From positions 4,902,758-4,966,757 of the forward strand of contig NC_134536.1 of the NCBI RefSeq assembly GCF_050624435.1: a stretch of DNA of 64,000 nucleotides, written 5' to 3'. The stretch is from Tenrec ecaudatus (taxonomy: Eukaryota > Chordata > Mammalia > Afrosoricida > Tenrecidae). Positions 1-10,398 of the stretch are shown in pieces. The stretch's first letter is position 1. Every line of letters starts with the position of its first letter. Position numbers and translations under genes: made by a program. The notes beneath the pieces were generated by a model that was not told the DNA's origin, made no database searches, and worked only from the letters and a program-made list of their open reading frames with translations.

Positions 1-225
1 CTCACCATAGCTCTCTGTAACGGTATGTGGTATGAGACCATGCTTGATAGAGACATGGCCCTGCTCTCTCAACCACTGTAAGGGGTAGGGCAGAGCTGCT
101 TAGTGAACTTGACCACCCATAGGCATACAGCCAGGGAAATGATGTTTACTGGGACACTGATTTATGAATCCAGCTCTATCTCCACCACTCTGAATGTAAA
201 GAGAAGTGGGTTATGGACTCCTGTA

Positions 226-417
226 CCACCCATCCTGACTCACAGAGACGCTATAGTACAGAGTAGAGCTGCCCCATTGGGTTCACAAGGCTCTGGGTTT
301 TTTTTACAGAAGGACCACATCATTCTCCCATGAAGCAGCTGGTAGTTTTGAATCACCAACCCCTCAGTTAGCAGCAAAACCCTTCAGCAACACACCACCA
401 GGGATCCTTAATTCCCA
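226..417 (-). repeat. AfroSINE, diverged, near full length
   Basis: Read on the minus strand it has the family's layout: a 'gatccctggtggtgtg' head, an anticodon-loop-like 'gctgctaactgaggggttggtg' region (here mutated), an 'agaaggatgatgtggtcc' middle and the 'gactcagg' tail. AfroSINEs are tRNA-derived Pol III retroposons limited to Afrotheria. Divergence suggests an old copy. No flanking duplication was clear. Confidence 0.85.
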
Positions 418-1066
418 TACCACCCAGGTGCAACAACAGAAAGTTGCCCTATTGTTTAATTAAAATTACTTTTAGATCATGTTATAAAACATTATATTAC
501 AGCCTGACTAGATCTCCCCTATAGACCCAATGTGAGTTTACTCTTAATTTTTAATATTCTCTGCTTTATAGAAGTGGCAACTTCCAAGTCTGGGAAGTTT
601 CCAAATTTATGTGTCAGATATTAGGTTGGCAGCTTCTCCTGATTCATGTAGCTCTGAAGGCTGATGAATCCAAGAAGAGTGAGAAGATAACAGACTTGTG
701 GCTACAGAGGAGAATTAATCCAAGCTCAGCAAGTCATTGATGACCCCCATGATCAGCAAGCAATATGACAGGTCAATAGCTCAGGTCCACAGCATCCACT
801 TATTTTGGAATCAGGCTACACACTCAAGGAGGGTTACTGGGTTTTAACTGCCAAACATCTAAGAATCCCATCCCAGACAAGTTGGCACAACACTTTAACT
901 ATCACAGTGGGTACTCATTCTTTTTAAGTAAAAAGTTGTAGAGTAAATACTTAACACTTGTGGACCAATCAATTCTAAGGATTTCTGAGTAAGTCCTTAA
1001 GAGCTGGAGGCCTTTAACTTCTATACCCACCGACCTTAGCCATTGTAGAAGGAAGAAAGAACAAAA
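418..1066. other. Unassigned intergenic sequence
   Basis: AT-leaning sequence with no recognisable repeat head or tail, no long open frame and no exon-like reading on either strand. I see nothing to annotate. Confidence 0.5.
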
Positions 1067-1129
1067 GGGAAGGGAGGGAGGGAGGGAGGGAGGGAGGGAG
1101 GGAGGGAGGGAGGGAGGGAGGAAGGAAGG
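1067..1129. repeat. (GGGA)n microsatellite
   Basis: About 60 bp of near-perfect GGGA tetranucleotides grading into GAAG units at the right edge. It creates an artificial minus-strand open frame of Pro-Ser-Leu-Pro repeats that is not a gene. Confidence 0.95.
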
Positions 1130-1646
1130 TCTTCCAGACAATATTTAAACAAATCTCCGTAAAACTTTATTTATAAAAGCAGGCAACCTGTCAGATCTGG
1201 CCTGCATGTCAAAACTTGTTGTTTGGTGCAACGAGACACAAAAAGAATTGTTACTATGCCCTAAGCCACCCCCACTCTACAACGTTGTATATTGTGGGGC
1301 CTTTGCAATAAGTGAAATATTCATATTCCTATTCACATTTATGTTTCAATAGCTACATGCATCTAAGAAAAGATTTAGCCAGGCTTACATTAAACCCCAA
1401 TTCACAAATTTACAAAAGATCTTGAGGTGTTCTGAAATAATTAAGGGAAAGAAGGAGAATACATGACTAATTGTTTTTTCCAACTATTCAGAGGTTGTGG
1501 ATAATTGAATTTCACACTAGATTTGAATTATACACTAGATTTGACCCTTAGCCTCCTGATAGGCTAAGCATAAAGGTTACATAGCCATTCTTCAGAAGCA
1601 TAAAATCCTTCCTGACACTGTATTTCAAGATGTTAATCATAAATGT
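1130..1646. other. Unassigned intergenic sequence
   Basis: No repeat, exon or RNA gene recognised. A short direct duplication ('cacactagatttga' next to 'acactagatttga') lies near 1,513-1,540. Confidence 0.45.
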
Positions 1647-1651
1647 CTGAG

Positions 1652-2069
1652 TGTCTTAGTTGGGTTGTTGAGAGGCTCAAAACCAGCGAGCTGTATATAA
1701 TTGTAAAGAACTATTTACTTCCATGAAATGGTTCATGCAATTGTGGAAGTCCCAAATCCATAGGCTAAGTCGCAGGTTGGAGACCACTGCTGGTTCGTGC
1801 GACTTAGGGGCTGGTGAATCCACAATTTACAAGGCAAGCAATAGATTGAGACTTACATCCCAGAAACTAGAAACCAGGCAGATTAAGAGAAGGTGTGAAC
1901 TCCACGAGAACATCAGTTATTCTACTACTGGAGGGAAGTAACACCCTGCAAGGAAACTCTCCTTTCAACTTGTTAGTGAATCACATCAGGTCACATCATG
2001 GAACATGAATACATCGCGTCACATGGCATCACATCCCACAACGCACCGGGTTCAATGTCTGCCAAACCA
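1652..2069 (-). repeat. Solo LTR (ERVL/MaLR-like), intact target duplication
   Basis: A 418 bp unit that begins TG and ends CA and is flanked by the identical 5 bp CTGAG at 1,647-1,651 and 2,070-2,074, the duplication size usual for these LTR classes. On the minus strand its 3' half carries the class III-like motif 'cctatggatttgggacttcc', followed by an A-rich stretch ending in '...ctaagaca'. No internal retroviral sequence is attached, so it is a solo LTR left by recombination. The subfamily name is not known to me. Confidence 0.7.
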
Positions 2070-2127
2070 CTGAGAATTGCATCCAAGCCAATTTAACACA
2101 CAAAATAAGCTGTCACACGGAGATAAA

Positions 2128-2667
2128 GGACATTAAGTTGAGCATTGGACTGCTTACCACAAGGTAGATGGTTCAAACCCACCAACTACTCTGTGGGAGA
2201 AAGATGAGGCTATCTGCTGCCATAAAGATTTACGGCCTCGATACTGGAAGCGTAGAGGGAGGGTGGGTTGGAAAGGGAGAACGATTACAAGGATCTACAT
2301 ATGATCTCCTCCCTGGGCGATGGACAACAGAAAAGAGGGTGAAGAGAGATGTCGGACAGGTCAAGATATGACAAAATGATGATTTATAAATTATCAAGGG
2401 TTCATGTGGGAACGGGGAGTGGGGAGGGAGGGAAAAAATGAGGACCTGATGCCAGGGGCTTAAGTAGAAAGCAAATGTTTTGAGAATGATGAGGGCAATG
2501 AATGTACAAATGGGCTTTATACAATTGCTGTACGTATGGATTGTGATAAGAGTTGTATGAGCCCCTAATAAAATGATTTTTTAAAAGATTTACAGCCTCA
2601 GAAATCCTATATATAGCTACGATGAGTCAGGATTGACTCAATAGCAGTACATTTGATTTGGGTTTTA
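2128..2667 (+). repeat. AfroSINE split by an L1 insertion
   Basis: The head-proximal part (2,128-2,239: 'ggactgcttaccacaagg', 'caaacccaccaactactctg') and the tail (2,584-2,667: 'tacgatgagtcaggattgactcaatagcagt') belong to one SINE. The two parts meet at a duplicated 16 bp that brackets a truncated L1. The 5' GAGCCCTGGTGG head is missing or unrecognisable. Confidence 0.85.
2240..2583 (+). repeat. 5'-truncated L1 3' end inside the AfroSINE
   Basis: About 344 bp of the L1 3' UTR type that recurs in this window ('gatgccaggggcttaa', 'gtatgagcccctaataaaatga'), ending in a T/A-rich tail. It is flanked by a 16 bp target duplication (2,224-2,239 and 2,584-2,599, one mismatch), the standard signature of target-primed retrotransposition. 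It is younger than the SINE it entered. Confidence 0.85.
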
Positions 2668-3111
2668 GGCTATATGGGACAATATCATTAGCAGAAAGCA
2701 CAGATTAATATCCAGAATTATATTAGCATCAAGCTGATAGGAGCTGTCTGCACAGTGTTACCAGGGTAGAGCCTGAAGACTGCACGTCCCACAGACCACG
2801 TTTCCAGACTTGGGCATCCCTGTTACACTAACTGAGTGAGCAGGCGTGTATAGCCACCCAGGACACAAAGAGATTCTCCCTGAGCATCAAGTCCATTCAA
2901 AATGCTGAAGACAGGTGAGTACTACTTACACTATTTAAAGTGCAAGATGGCGCAAGATCCACCTTCATTCTCAGGTCCGTCACCAGACTCTAAAGAAAGA
3001 TGGCATCCCATCATGGTAAGAGCACAGGATCAACATGCAGCAAAATCAGGTGCAAACTGGGACCTGCTTGTAAAGCTTGATCAGGGCTTTTTATAAACTC
3101 ATAAGTTGAGG
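2668..3111. other. Unassigned intergenic sequence
   Basis: No repeat family or gene recognised. A short open frame at 2,902-3,096 has no recognisable protein features. Confidence 0.45.
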
Positions 3112-3284
3112 CTTGCTATAAATTGAATCATGGCTCCCAAAAGACATGCTAAAACTCTAAAGTCCCATACATGTGACTGCGTCCTTACTTGGAAATGGAA
3201 TCCTTACAGAGGTGAACAGTTAACATACAGTCATACTTGGTGTGGGATGGGCCTTCCTTTGATTTGTCCTATCAAAGAGCATGA

Positions 3285-3432
3285 TGAGCCTGGCAAAGAG
3301 GAAGGACAATGGAAAGGGGGAAGGCCTACCTCACAGTTAGGAGGATGGTGCCGGACCAGGCAGTGCTTCATTCTGTGGTCCGCAGGGACAGTATGAGTCA
3401 GAACCAACCAGATGGCATCTAGCTGCAGTGGC
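3285..3432 (+). repeat. RTE (BovB-like) LINE 3' end fragment
   Basis: Carries the RTE 3' terminal block seen many times here: 'ggatggtgccggaccaggcagtg', a 'cagggacagtatgagtcagaacc' block and 'gatggcatct'. Heavily 5'-truncated, no coding capacity. Confidence 0.75.
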
Positions 3433-3527
3433 ATCAAAGAGGATAAGAGACCCGGGGGGAGGGCATCCATGTGACCACAGAGGCAGGGAGTAGAGGGATG
3501 GGGTCGCAGGACAAGGAGTGTGGAGAG

Positions 3528-3722
3528 CAGTGGTTCTCAACCTTCTAATGCCGAGACCCTTTCTTACAGTTCCTCATGTGGTGGTGACCCCCCGCCCCAA
3601 CCATAAATTATTCTCATTGCCACTTTATAACTAATTTTGCTACTGTTATGAATGGGGTGACCCCTGTGAAATGTGTCGTTCGACTCCCAAAGGGGTTGTG
3701 ACCCACAAGTTGAGAACTGCTG
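3528..3722. mobile_element. SPIN-type non-autonomous hAT element, copy 1
   Basis: A 195 bp unit with terminal inverted repeats: the left end reads CAGTGGTTCTCAACCTT and the right end is the inverse of CAGCAGTTCTCAACTTGTGG. Its interior holds the SPIN_NA landmarks 'ttttgctactgttatgaat' and 'gtgaaatgtgtcgttcgac'. Such elements move by cut and paste with transposase supplied in trans. The expected 8 bp target duplication is not evident here. Confidence 0.75.
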
Positions 3723-3905
3723 ACCCAGGGCCACCAGAAGCTAGACAGACAAGAAGGACGTGGTAAGGTGGAGAGAGTCTGCTCTTGTGGACGTGCCTGT
3801 GTCTTTATTTCTGGTCCTCAGAACTGTGAGTGCAAGACCCCATTTCTGTGGATGTAAGCCATCCACTGTGTGGTTCTTTGCTCACCCCGGGAAACAGAAG
3901 TGCAT

Positions 3906-5393
3906 TCTGGTGTCTGACACACACACAGCTCTGCTCCCTCAGCTCAACCTCTGGGGGTGGACCTCTGATTGCCAGCCTGTGCCTTCGTTCTCACCCCACC
4001 TAACCAGCCTGGGAGCACATCCCTAGTCCACAAACAATTGGCAGCTTCCCAGACAGCACTGTGTCTCCACTCCATTTCTTCATTACTTCCCAGAGTTCCT
4101 TAGGAGTTCTTTCTGCAGTGTCATTAGACGCCCTGCTGCCTATTGGGAATGGACTATCAGCAACTATTTATCCTGTGACCTCTGCTTCCCTCTAGCAGAG
4201 AGACTCTGAGCATGGGTCAACATCACACTTGACATTTTAAGATATAGATATGAAATCAGATCTGAATTGTTTTCCATGTAGGAAGGGAAATTAAATAATT
4301 CATGGCACTAAACCACCGTCGTTTGAGCAAACATTACTTGTTGAGAGTACTGTCAGAGGTCTGTCACAGATCTGCATTCTTAACAACTGATCCGTGTGTG
4401 ATTCCCTTACAAATGCAGGTTCTTATGAACACCACATTTGAACAAAGAACTCTTAACTCTGCACAAACCACCTCCTTGGGTTTTTTCCTCCCCTAGCATT
4501 AATCACGCACATACCTAATTTTTTAATTTTGAATTTTTGATCATTTCAATAATTATGTATTGATTGTGGACTATGGTCAAGGCTTCTACTTTCAAAAAAG
4601 CAAATACTTTTCTCAGTACCAAAAATATCACGAGAGGCAGAATATTCCAGTGGGGAAGCACAGGAATTTCAAGTCAGACAGAAACCCCTGGTCCTCCACC
4701 TTCCCTGCTGGAAGAACTTGGACACATTGCTCGCTCTCTAGAGCTGAAGCTTCCACACCTGCCAACTGCTCATGACAACAGTTACCGTGACTCTGGTAAG
4801 GGGTCGGAGGGAAAATGTACTTCCATGCCCAACCCATAAGTCCACATATGGGAAAAATGATTGCAATAGGTGAGAAGCTGAGGCAATGGAAAGTTGCATG
4901 GAAAGATCAGAAGACATCCATGGATTCTATAGCAGTCATAGTCTACCGCCACTGCCAGTGACTGAGCTCATGCACAACAAATGAAGCAGCACCATCTCCA
5001 CTGTCCCAGTGTGCTCCAGGCCGCCATTACCTCTCACCAATTCATCTCCCCAAGAGTCTCTCACCCCTGCTGGCCCTCTGCTGCATCAACACACAATGTT
5101 CTCTTGCAATTGACCCCTCCTGATGGCTTGCCCAGAGCAAGTGAAGCAGCCAGTGCTCCAGTCCATAAGGTTTTCACTGGCTCATTTTCCAAAGGAGAGC
5201 TCCCTAGCTTTCTTCCTCATCCGTTTGAGGCTGGAAGCTCAGCTGAAAGCTGACCACCCTGGGTGAGCCTGGAGGTCTTTCAACTGCCAGGGGCATACCT
5301 TCCGCCATCACAGCCACACACCATAGTAGGACACAGACAGGTGGTCATAAAACACATGCAGTCTAAAGCAAAAACAAAATAACCCCCTGTCTA
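3906..5393. other. Unassigned intergenic sequence
   Basis: About 1.5 kb with no repeat that I recognise. Overlapping short open frames at 4,560-4,839 exist in several phases with no splice or domain support. Nothing else seen. Confidence 0.45.
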
Positions 5394-6075
5394 ACACGGA
5401 CTAAGGCTCCAGTGAATCCCCTCCGACCACAGCTGAGGGATGGAAGAGCCTAGTTTTCAGACAGAGAGCACTGTAAAGTCGATTATGGCCGGTGTAGCTA
5501 GGCTAAAGTATCATATCTGATCGTTTGATCTCCCTTTTTAAAGTTGGTTCCATTAAAAAAAAGTGAATGGGAAATCCATGTGAATTAAGCCTCTGGTGGA
5601 TGCCCACTGAGCACTGACCAGAGCTGTGGATAGCCTGCTTCCATACAGAATGCATGGACAATGGGTGATTGAAGAGACAGCTAGGTTAAAATTAGCACCT
5701 TATCATTTGATGGCTCTCTTAACCTATTTTAAATTTGTTCTAGTGTTTATTATTTTCTGCTTCCTTTTTGATCAAAGTTATTTGTCTTACTTTTTTATTG
5801 TTAGATTTTTTTTTATGTTTTTAAAATAATGTTTCTCTGTATATGAAATCCTGGATAAGCAAAATCTGTAGAGGCAGTAACTGGATCAATAGTTCTTGGG
5901 GCTATGGCAGGGGAGTTTGGGGGAAATGGGCGTCTAATGAGTTCAAGAATGAAAAAAATGCTATAAAGTTGATTGTGGTGATGATTGGACAACTCTTATC
6001 CAGGTGATCGAACTATTGAATTGTATGCTATGTGAATTACATGCCAATAAAACTGCTTAAAATTTTTTAAACAAA
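5394..6075 (+). repeat. L1 3' end, second 3' UTR type ('type B')
   Basis: Ends in 'tgccaataaaactgctta' plus an A-rich tail and contains 'tatgaaatcctggataagc' and 'ggcagtaactggat'. The same blocks occur at 11,707-12,634 and 35,890-36,470. The left 160 bp (5,394-5,555) repeats a block that occurs again at 5,565-5,740, so an internal duplication or a second truncated copy is present. Confidence 0.7.
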
Positions 6076-6429
6076 ATAAAAAAGATTGACTTAAGATACA
6101 CACACACACAAATCATTGCCTATATAACTGCATTATTTAAATTTTCTACCAGAATCAAAATACAAAATCTGGTTTTAATATTTAGGTAAAAATTTGATTG
6201 TATTTTATTTGTGACTCTTCAATGGAAATTTCTCTGTACGTGCAATCTTAAACTTGTAGACTCTTTATGCGACTCTGTGTACGCCATCCACCATTTTTTA
6301 TGCCTCCTGCACCATTCAATACTTTTCCTGTAGAATCCTTCAATACTGTAAGTCAAGGCTTGAATTGTTTTTCTTCAATTTGTTCAGCTTAATATATGCA
6401 GAGCATGTTCTTACCCTTTGGCTTTCTAA
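6076..6429. other. Unassigned AT-rich sequence
   Basis: AT-rich with a short 'acacacacac' run near 6,100-6,112. No gene or family recognised. Confidence 0.4.
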
Positions 6430-7590
6430 CTTCAGATCTTGGCACATTTTGTTTTAATACTTTATTTGATCTTCTTGTGGTGCCGTTGAAATCTTCTGTT
6501 CACTATTGCATTTCACCATCTCTTCCACTCGCTTTAGCCACTCTATGTTAAAAAAACAAGTTTGAGTCCCCTCTGATGCCTGCTTCGGGGTTTTTGTCAT
6601 TTCCTGTCTTGCTAATGGTCTTTTGACTTTTTTGTGAGTGATGCTCTTGGTGCCATCTCTCAGCTCATAGGTCTTCAGTATTAGTGTGCAGAGCATCCAG
6701 TTTTTCTTGAAAGAGTCTCTGATCCAGGTGGGACAGATGAAAGGCTGTATCTTGGCTCTTGTGGGCTTGTTTTCATGTTCCTTAGTTTCAACCTGTACTT
6801 ACACACGCCCTACAGTTTCAGCTGGTGACATTGAGCATCTCCATGGTCTCTGCCCCCAGACGTAGTCCATTTTACTCTTGTGTATATGTCCATGTTCACT
6901 GCCACAATGTATGTTGTTGGAAAAATGGTTTAGGGCCTTGGTCCTGCTAAATTCCATCATGTGATTTCTGGCTTCATTTCAATCACCAAGACCATACTTT
7001 TCAACTTCTGATCTTTCTTTGTTTCCAACTCTTGAATTCCAATTGCCAGCAATTATCAATGCATCTTAACTGTGTGTTTAATCAATTTTAGATTGCAGAA
7101 GTGGGTAAACATAATCAGTTTCTTCATCTTTGATGTTAGTAGTTGGTGAATCAATTTGAGTACCATATATACTCGAGTAAAGGCCAACCTGCATATCAGC
7201 CGAGGCACCTAATTTTACCACAAAACTGCATTAAAAATATGCTGAACAACTCGGCTTATATTCAACTATATACAGTAATAGTCATAATAATTGGTCTTCC
7301 TTCTAAGTGTGTGACTATTATCTTGCCACTGACAACACTGTATTTCAGGATAGACCTAGATTTTTTTTAAAAAAAACTAGGCTTTGATGTCATTCTTTTC
7401 AGCTTATTATTTCTGACATAGAAGAGGATACTGTTGTCCAGTGCAAACGGTTCCATTGCAGCCGGTTCAGCCTAGGATATTACTTTATGCATTTCGTTTC
7501 ATCTTTGACAGCTTCTCATCGTCTTACATTCACACTTCATACAATCACATTCCAATCGTTAATGGACGCGTGCAGCTGTTTCTTCCTACT
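6430..7590 (-). repeat. RTE (BovB-like) LINE, endonuclease region remnant
   Basis: Minus-strand translation in broken frames gives blocks typical of the RTE apurinic endonuclease domain, such as 'IAGNWNSRVGN' and 'YGLGD.NEA.N.MMEFSRTK', followed by the downstream linker. Frameshifts and stops make it non-functional. It is interrupted at 7,161-7,277 by a palindromic MITE; the sequence on both sides joins into one RTE reading. Confidence 0.75.
7161..7277. mobile_element. Palindromic MITE with TA target duplication
   Basis: About 113 bp bounded by TA on both sides (7,161-7,162 and 7,276-7,277). The ends are imperfect inverted repeats: left 'ccatatatactcgagtaaagg', right the inverse of 'ctgtatatagttgaatataa'. 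The middle is also self-complementary ('cagccgagg' versus 'ctcggctta'). TA duplication and palindromy suggest a Tc1/mariner-type MITE. It sits inside an RTE. The family is not identified. Confidence 0.6.
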
Positions 7591-8520
7591 TTGACTTGTG
7601 CCACATTCTAGCCTCAAAGATGAAATGCTGAGAAATCAATCGAGTCAGGGAAACAGAAGACCTATACAAAGAAAGCTACAAAACACAACAACAAGAAACC
7701 AAAAAAGGTCTATCTACATGGGAAAAGATACCATGCTCATAGAAAGGAAGAGTCAACACGTTGTGAAAATATCAGTGCTAACCAAATCAGTCTATAGCTA
7801 TTATGCAATCACAAGTTCCCGCGACACTTGTTTAAAAGTGATGTAAAAACAAATCATTAACAGTACCTGGAAAGAAAAGAGACCCTAGATCAGTAAAACA
7901 CTACTAAAAGACAAAGGAGATTCACACGTCTAGATCTTACAACCTGTTACACTGTCACAGAGATAAAAAAAACAAACAACAATGATAATAAATTTTTAAA
8001 AGGCTGGTCCTGGTACAACGTCAGGCATAGGCAAATGAGGCAGAAATGAGGACTCTCGAGTAAATCCAGGCCGCTGCCATCCTAGGTGTGTGGTTGTGAG
8101 TATCTCCACCTTTTCTAAATCAACCCACCCATTTTTGCACAGCTGAGCATTGACAAAGGGCAAAATACACTAAATAGGAAAGAGAGATTCCTTTCAGCAA
8201 GCGGTGTTGGAAAAACTGGACGTGCATTTACAGGAAATTTTAGCAGGGCCCATATTTTACACCATATACACACTCCAAAATGTATTCTATATCAAATACC
8301 TAAATGCAAAACCTAAAACTAAAACAAGCATCCATGGAAAAAATCAGAGAAAACTTAGGGTCCTTGATACATGATATAAATACCCTATCAAACACCACTG
8401 AGAACACATAAATAGCAGAACACAAATCAGATGAATGGGGTCATCTAAATATCAGGCACATATGTGCATTTACAGATTTTACTAATGGAGTAAGACAAGA
8501 GCCCACAGACAGGGAAATAA

Positions 8521-8608
8521 TTTTTTAAAACATTTTATTAGGGGTTCATACAACTCTTATCACAATCCATACATACATCCATTGTGTCCAGCACATCGGT
8601 ACATTCTT
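8521..8608 (-). repeat. Very short truncated L1 3' end
   Basis: Only 88 bp: a T/A-rich tail, then 'ttattaggggttcatacaac' and 'cacaatccatacatacatcc', the inverted 3' terminus of the common L1 here. It is flanked by 'gggaaata' at 8,512-8,519 and 8,609-8,616, consistent with a target duplication. Confidence 0.8.
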
Positions 8609-9185
8609 GGGAAATATTTTTTTGGCAATGACATATAAGACAAGAAACTAGTCTCTAAAATGTATGAAACCTTTAACACCTACCAGCAAAAAGACAGACC
8701 AGTCTACTTAAAAAGTGAGCAGATGATATGAAGGGATACTTTATCAAAGAAGACAGACAACAAACGTAGGAAGAAATTATTGTAATCACTAGCCATTAGA
8801 AAGATGTAAGTCAAAACAATGATGTATCGTCGCACCCCAGAAGGAACAGCAAGGTTAAAAGGCAAACAGCAAATGCTGGCTAGGCTGCAGAAAGATGGGG
8901 AACCCTCATACACTGCTGGTGGGACTGTCAAATGGGGCGACCACTATGGAAAACAGCCTGACACTTCCTTTAAAAGTAGGAAAGAGAAAGACAGTGTGAT
9001 CCATCAATCCAACTCCTTGGGATGTATCCTGGAGAAATCAACGCCACACCAGAACAGATACGTGCACACTCATGCTCCTTAAAGCACTGTTCATGAGAGC
9101 AAAAGGTAGAGAAACACTCAAAGTGCCTAAAAAGGACACTGGATAAGTAAACTATGGCACATACACACATGGAATACCCAAAGTC

Positions 9186-9387
9186 CACCAAACACACAAA
9201 CTCACTGCCATCAGAGTTGATGTCAACTCATAGTGACCCTAGAAGATAGGGTACAACTGCCACCATGGGGTTCCAAGACCACATTCTGTCAGGGAATAGA
9301 CCGCCCCATCTCTTTCTCAGAGTCATTGGTGGTTTCAAACTTCTGACCCAGCAAATCACAGCCCAACACATAATCCCCTACACCAAG
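9186..9387 (-). repeat. AfroSINE, near full length
   Basis: Minus-strand copy with the tail 'gttgatgtcaactcatagtg', the block 'ggggttccaag' and a degraded head. It separates two parts of the old L1 and is probably flanked by an imperfect 'caccaa' duplication. Confidence 0.8.
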
Positions 9388-9433
9388 AACAATGATGAAG
9401 CTGAGACGCTTCATTATACGGATGAACCGAAAA

Positions 9434-10258
9434 CAGAGGTGCTCACACTTTGTCAGCATGCGAGCTACTTATAAGACGCTCAAGTCAAAATCACCTACCA
9501 ACTACAAAGATGCAAAACATATATTTTATTTACTTATTACATGTATTCATAAATGCATTGAGAATTCTTTATATGTACAATGTATGTTTATGCACAACCA
9601 CACGAGTTCATATTGCACAACACAATGAACTGTGTATGTTTTTTGTCATGACCTGAGTTTACTCTGATGACTTGCTCTGAATGGAACGGGCCAGGACTGC
9701 ATAGTCTGGACAGTAGCTGCTGACAACCAGCCTCAAGCACACTTCCAAATGACCATCAGTCATGGTGGACGGTACTTGGACTTACTGATCTTCATGTGGG
9801 AAAAGGCTGACTCACATAAGTAAGTAGAGCCGAATCATGCAGTCAGGGAGGTAGCACATTTTCTCATGTTTGGGTCCTGTCCCTCTGAGAGGAAGTTCCA
9901 GAACTGTCCATGCGTTCAGGACTTCAGCTGAATGTCGGCTTGTAGTGTCAAAATCTCCCATTCCCTTTGAAAGTGATATGTTTTGTCTTCTTACTTGGTC
10001 CAGCTCGCCCACTCACTCTGGTACCCTTTCTTACGTTTCAGAGAAAAAAAACAAGGTCTAAAAGCTTGTCAGATTTTCTGCAATTAGTGGAGTTGTTTGT
10101 ACCTGCATTTGACACCTCAGATTGCATCTGATTGGCTGTGCTGTATATCAATTAACAGGATTGATAGCCTTACGTCTATTTTTTTAATGCCATGCGATCT
10201 ACCCACACTACATTTTCAATTGACTAGTAGACCGCGATCTACGTATTGAGCAGCCCTG
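9434..10258 (-). mobile_element. hAT transposon, internally deleted copy with transposase remnants
   Basis: An 825 bp unit with terminal inverted repeats (left CAGAGGTGCTCACACTTTG; right is the inverse of CAGGGCTGCTCAATACGTAG) and an 8 bp target duplication, ACCGAAAA at 9,426-9,433 and ACCTAAAA at 10,259-10,266, one mismatch. On the minus strand, broken frames include a hAT C-terminal dimerisation-type block ('YLCESAFSHMKI.KSKYR' then 'LEVCLRLVVSSYCPDYA'). An N-terminal stretch with 'EDKTYHFQREW' lies nearer the right end. The catalytic middle is missing, so it is a deletion derivative. It is inserted in the old L1. The family is not named. Confidence 0.8.
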
Positions 10259-10398
10259 ACCTAAAAGATAGCATTCTAAGAGAAATGAGTCAATCACAAA
10301 AGGACAAGCATCGTATTCCATCAGTTATCAAAAGTCAAGGGAAGTTGTTATGCGCTGTCAACATATGCAGATGCCCCAATTGTGCAAGAGATCAAAAC

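Larger units (their letters stand above)
3112..3905 (+). repeat. MLT1-like MaLR LTR, interrupted twice
   Basis: The left part ('ggctcccaaaagacatgct', 'cttacttggaaatggaatcc') and the right part ('ccaccagaagctagac', 'cctcagaactgtgag', 'gtaagccatccactgtgtgg') match the order of blocks in MLT1-type LTRs found across placental mammals. An RTE tail (3,285-3,432) and a SPIN element (3,528-3,722) lie inside it. Ends are approximate. Confidence 0.65.
7591..10398 (+). repeat. Old L1, ORF2 3' region, interrupted three times
   Basis: Blocks of the C-terminal ORF2 region occur in order: near 7,720 'gaaaagataccatgctcat', near 8,880 'tggctaggctgcagaaagatgg' and 'tacactgctggtgggac', near 9,150 'actatggcacatacacacatgg', near 9,386 'aagaacaatgatgaa', near 10,285 'gagtcaatcacaaaaggac'. 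It carries many stops. A truncated L1, an AfroSINE and a hAT element are inserted at 8,521, 9,186 and 9,434. Confidence 0.75.

Noticed and set aside
902-1141. Pro-Ser-Leu repeat protein, minus strand
   Set aside because: Translation of the (GGGA)n microsatellite.
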